Shown: positions 33,091 to 35,440 of the stretch, piece by piece
Numbering within the stretch: position 1 is the first letter of the stretch
Layout: every line of letters begins with the position of its first letter
Notes under the pieces: generated by a model
What the model was told of the DNA's origin: nothing
Seen by the model: only the letters and a program-made list of their open reading frames with translations
Database searches by the model: none
Assembly: GCA_964513465.1 (NCBI GenBank)
Contig: CAZEMR010000029.1
Coordinates: 1-35,440 of the forward strand
DNA from: CAZEMR01 sp964513465
Lineage (GTDB): Bacteria; Bacteroidota; Ignavibacteria; Kapaibacteriales; UBA2268
Direction: 5' to 3'
Length of the DNA stretch: 35,440 nucleotides
Program-made: the position numbers and the translations under genes

Positions 33091-34551
33091 TTAATAGCGG
33101 TATGTGAATCCGAGCGCGATATTAAGCGGTTGCTTGTTAAAAATATAATGCGAGCCGTCGGTAAACGAGCCGTAGTTCGTGCGTAGCTCCGAGTGGTCGG
33201 TCCAGCGCATCAGCGCATCGATGCGGACGCTCTTGCCAATGTAAACGCCGCCTCCGAGCGAGAAGTAGCTCTTATTCGCATTTGCGATATCGTCGGCGTA
33301 GGGCGAAGTAGTGCTTGCATAGCTGGCGCGGGCAACGATTGGCAGCAGAGGCAGTTGATATTCGGCGCCAAAGCCCCAGGTAACCTGGCCGACGAGCTCC
33401 TGCACAATTGCCAGATTGAGCTGGTCGAGTTGGGGCGGCCCATCGCTGAATTCGAGCTGCGAGGCATCGGTATATTCAACTCCGGCTGCAAAAGTAACGC
33501 CCATTGCATTAAGCGACATGCCTGCGGAATATACAAACGGCGTTTTAATATTATACGAAGACTGGCCGTTATTCTTGTAATTATAAATTTTTCGGCCGGT
33601 TTCATCAGGATTGTCGTATTCGGCTTCTGCGTTTTGGCTCCAGTCCTCATCCACTTCGAAATAGGTCGGAAACTGTACGGATAATCCGACTCTGAGGAAA
33701 TCGAGAGCGCGTAACTGAAGCGCCAGACGGCCGGTGATTCCGGAGATATTCTGGGTGACGTTTTCGTTCATCCGAAGCTGGTTGAAATCGATATTGGAAT
33801 AACCATAATAATTGTTGTCATAATCGGGTTCGTCGTAATAATCATAAATATTTAAAACGTCGGTTTCTGTGTATTCACGGGTATATTTGTAGCTGCCCCA
33901 TTTGCCGATGAACGAAAATCCGACTGCGACGTTGGGATTAAGGTCGAATGCAGCCGCACCGATAAAATTATGCAATCCCCCGCCCTCCTGCACAAAGGAG
34001 TATTGCTCGACGCTGTCTGTTACCGGGGTATTGAACTTTGTATTGGCAAGGAAAAGCTGAGTAGCCCAGTTGTCCTCGAATTGCTGCGGGCCATTTTGGG
34101 CTTCCCACCCGATCAGGCTGCTGCTCTTATTGAATCCGGAATATTTCATATTATTATCAAAATCGCTTTCCTGGAAATATCCGATACCGACCGATGCGCG
34201 GTTCTCGCCCATTTTGATTGGCGCAACCAGCGCGGCATGGCTGATGAATTCATTATTTGTTGATAATTCATTGAAATTATCCAGAAATTTGGTCTCGGTA
34301 TTATTCCTTGTGAATCCCAGGCCGACGGTTAGTTCCGATTTGGTAACAAGGCTTAGGCCCGCGGGATTAAATACCATTGCTCCTGCGTCGTCGGCGATAC
34401 CGTGATAGGCCACATTAAGCCCGGCTACACGCGGGGTGAATATTCCATTCGGAACGGCATATCTTAACGCATCTTCCATAAACTGGGCGCTGACCGCACC
34501 CGCCGACATGATCGTTACGATCGCTGCTGATATTAATGTCCTGAATTTCAT
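33091..34551 (-). CDS. OMPP1/FadL/TodX-type outer-membrane transport protein
   Basis: 486 aa. Signal peptide about 1-22 (cleavage after VSA-Q). The mature start resembles the FadL hatch (NGIFTPRVAGLNVAYHGIADDAGAMVFNPAGLSL), where the NPAGL motif is family-defining. The rest shows alternating strands and ends in an aromatic residue (FTYRY). FadL-type proteins carry long-chain fatty acids or other hydrophobic compounds across the outer membrane; an acyl-CoA synthetase is encoded elsewhere in the window (3327-5135) but not adjacent. GAGG precedes the start, which lies 3 nt after the stop of the upstream gene, so the two are translated together. Confidence 0.92.
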   Translation of the reverse strand: MKFRTLISAAIVTIMSAGAVSAQFMEDALRYAVPNGIFTPRVAGLNVAYHGIADDAGAMVFNPAGLSLVTKSELTVGLGFTRNNTETKFLDNFNELSTNNEFISHAALVAPIKMGENRASVGIGYFQESDFDNNMKYSGFNKSSSLIGWEAQNGPQQFEDNWATQLFLANTKFNTPVTDSVEQYSFVQEGGGLHNFIGAAAFDLNPNVAVGFSFIGKWGSYKYTREYTETDVLNIYDYYDEPDYDNNYYGYSNIDFNQLRMNENVTQNISGITGRLALQLRALDFLRVGLSVQFPTYFEVDEDWSQNAEAEYDNPDETGRKIYNYKNNGQSSYNIKTPFVYSAGMSLNAMGVTFAAGVEYTDASQLEFSDGPPQLDQLNLAIVQELVGQVTWGFGAEYQLPLLPIVARASYASTTSPYADDIANANKSYFSLGGGVYIGKSVRIDALMRWTDHSELRTNYGSFTDGSHYIFNKQPLNIALGFTYRY

Positions 34552-34554
34552 GAT

Positions 34555-35440
34555 TTACCTCGATCTCTTTTGTGGTTTTGAACTGCTTCCCGAACTTTTC
34601 GAACTGCCCGATGGCGCAGATGTTCTCCTCGACGGCGCCGAAGGCTTGCTGTAGCTGCTGCCGGAGGGCTTGCTATAGCCGCCCGATGGTCTTGAAGTAT
34701 TGCCCGATGGCCGTGTGCTTCTCCTGGGCGGTGTATAATTGCTTTTGGGTATCGACTGCGTTTTGGGCGCGGTATAAGTATTCCCGGATGGCTTCTGGTA
34801 GCTGCCCGAAGGTTTTGTTGAAGACTTCCGAGAAGGCGCGCTGTAATTACCCGACGGCTTCGAAGTATTGCCCGATGGCTTGGTAAATGTCGATCTTTCG
34901 GTATTCGAAGGCGACGTATACGTTCTGCGCGCAGGCGAATTTTCGGGCGCTGTATTATATATATTGTTATCAGGTCTCTCGGTTTTCACCGGCCGGGTCG
35001 ATCTGAAAATATCATTCTTTTCGGCGTCGGCAGAGCTTCTTCTCTCGGTTTTGCTATCCGGAAGTGACCGATTTGTTGCGCCGGTCAGACCACTGCGTTC
35101 GGGGCCTTTGGACGGAGCATTTTCGGGCCTCGGATTGAATACATCCCTCAAAGCTCCATCGCTTTTTCGTCTCTGCGGTGGATTGTCTGATCCGCCCGAT
35201 TCGCCGCTGCCGGATGATCCGGACGACGGAGGAGTCGAAGTGCTCGATTCGGGGAGCGACCTTCTTTCGGGCGAACTACCCGAGGATCCGGGACGTGATT
35301 CGCGGCGAGGCTCAACGCTGCGGGTATCCTGGCCGGTGTTTCTGCGGCGCTGCTCTTCGGCGCCGGACTGGCGTCCAGATTCGCGGCTTTGGCCAGTCGA
35401 GCGATATCTGCCCTCGGGCGATTCATTCTGGCCGGCGCTG
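34555..35440 (-). CDS. Ser/Pro/Arg-rich low-complexity protein, N-terminus outside window
   Basis: The minus-strand frame is open from the window end to 34555 (at least 294 codons), so the start lies beyond 35440; a TTG at 35151 is not a real start. The sequence is disordered, rich in Ser, Pro, Arg and Gly. The last 110 residues are built from repeats of KPSGN, KPSGS and RPSGN, with Tyr/Thr every 8-10 residues, ending in KSSGSSSKPQKRSR. No cysteine or membrane segment occurs. Such tails occur in surface or periplasmic proteins that bind polymers. The reading frame 35148-35426 is a shadow. Function unknown; 3 nt gap to the FadL-like gene suggests co-expression. Confidence 0.75.
   Translation of the reverse strand, partial: SAGQNESPEGRYRSTGQSRESGRQSGAEEQRRRNTGQDTRSVEPRRESRPGSSGSSPERRSLPESSTSTPPSSGSSGSGESGGSDNPPQRRKSDGALRDVFNPRPENAPSKGPERSGLTGATNRSLPDSKTERRSSADAEKNDIFRSTRPVKTERPDNNIYNTAPENSPARRTYTSPSNTERSTFTKPSGNTSKPSGNYSAPSRKSSTKPSGSYQKPSGNTYTAPKTQSIPKSNYTPPRRSTRPSGNTSRPSGGYSKPSGSSYSKPSAPSRRTSAPSGSSKSSGSSSKPQKRSR

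Noticed and set aside
35148..35426. 92-codon minus-strand frame
   Set aside because: The repeat-protein frame is open through the same region, so this is an out-of-frame shadow.

Overview
The window looks like a chromosomal segment of an uncultured or poorly studied bacterium of the FCB (Fibrobacteres-Chlorobi-Bacteroidetes) assemblage. The clues are a SMUG2-type DNA glycosylase, a complete alternative complex III (act) operon with fused ActB, an OMPP1/FadL-type outer-membrane protein, several lipoproteins and porins of a Gram-negative envelope, and AT-rich intergenic DNA with fairly good Shine-Dalgarno sites. I cannot place it more precisely from this sequence alone. I saw no phage, IS element, CRISPR array, tRNA or rRNA.

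Layout. 1-158: two 74-bp tandem repeats, each with an inverted repeat. 221-3273: SMUG2-like glycosylase, an unrecognised lipoprotein, a PRC-barrel protein (minus strand) and a beta-hydroxyacid dehydrogenase. 3327-7365 (minus): long-chain acyl-CoA synthetase and a ClC protein with CBS and TrkA_C domains. 7454-14177 (minus): actABCDEF, the quinol-oxidising alternative complex III, with genes overlapping or 1 nt apart. 14400-18312 (plus, divergent from act): a multiheme cytochrome c, a predicted beta-barrel protein with one N-terminal heme motif, and an OprB-like porin. 18468-24633: a membrane-fused spermidine-synthase-like protein, a PepSY-TM protein (minus), an N-acetylmuramoyl-L-alanine amidase and a two-repeat lipoprotein. 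24879-30756 (plus): ackA, pta, an aromatic amino acid/histidine ammonia-lyase, ptb and buk, closed by a strong terminator. 30825-31172: a beta-propeller gene remnant with an in-frame stop. 31453-32940 (minus): B12-binding radical SAM protein. 33091-35440 (minus): FadL-like outer-membrane protein, preceded by a Ser/Pro/Arg-rich repetitive protein cut by the window end.

How the genes may work together. The act operon has no cytochrome oxidase genes beside it. Instead it faces a multiheme cytochrome and a heme-bearing barrel protein, so quinol electrons might leave toward periplasmic or outer-membrane cytochromes (inference). The second theme is fermentative ATP formation: acetate and butyrate kinase/phosphotransacylase pairs flank an ammonia-lyase whose MIO-forming triad reads Ala-Cys-Gly instead of Ala-Ser-Gly. 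This suggests that amino-acid deamination is co-expressed with acyl-phosphate ATP synthesis.

The most interesting points are the acyl-kinase/ammonia-lyase operon and its Cys-type MIO triad, the ACIII/heme-barrel neighbourhood with a CX3CH motif, and intrinsic terminators lying inside the 3' codons of convergent genes.
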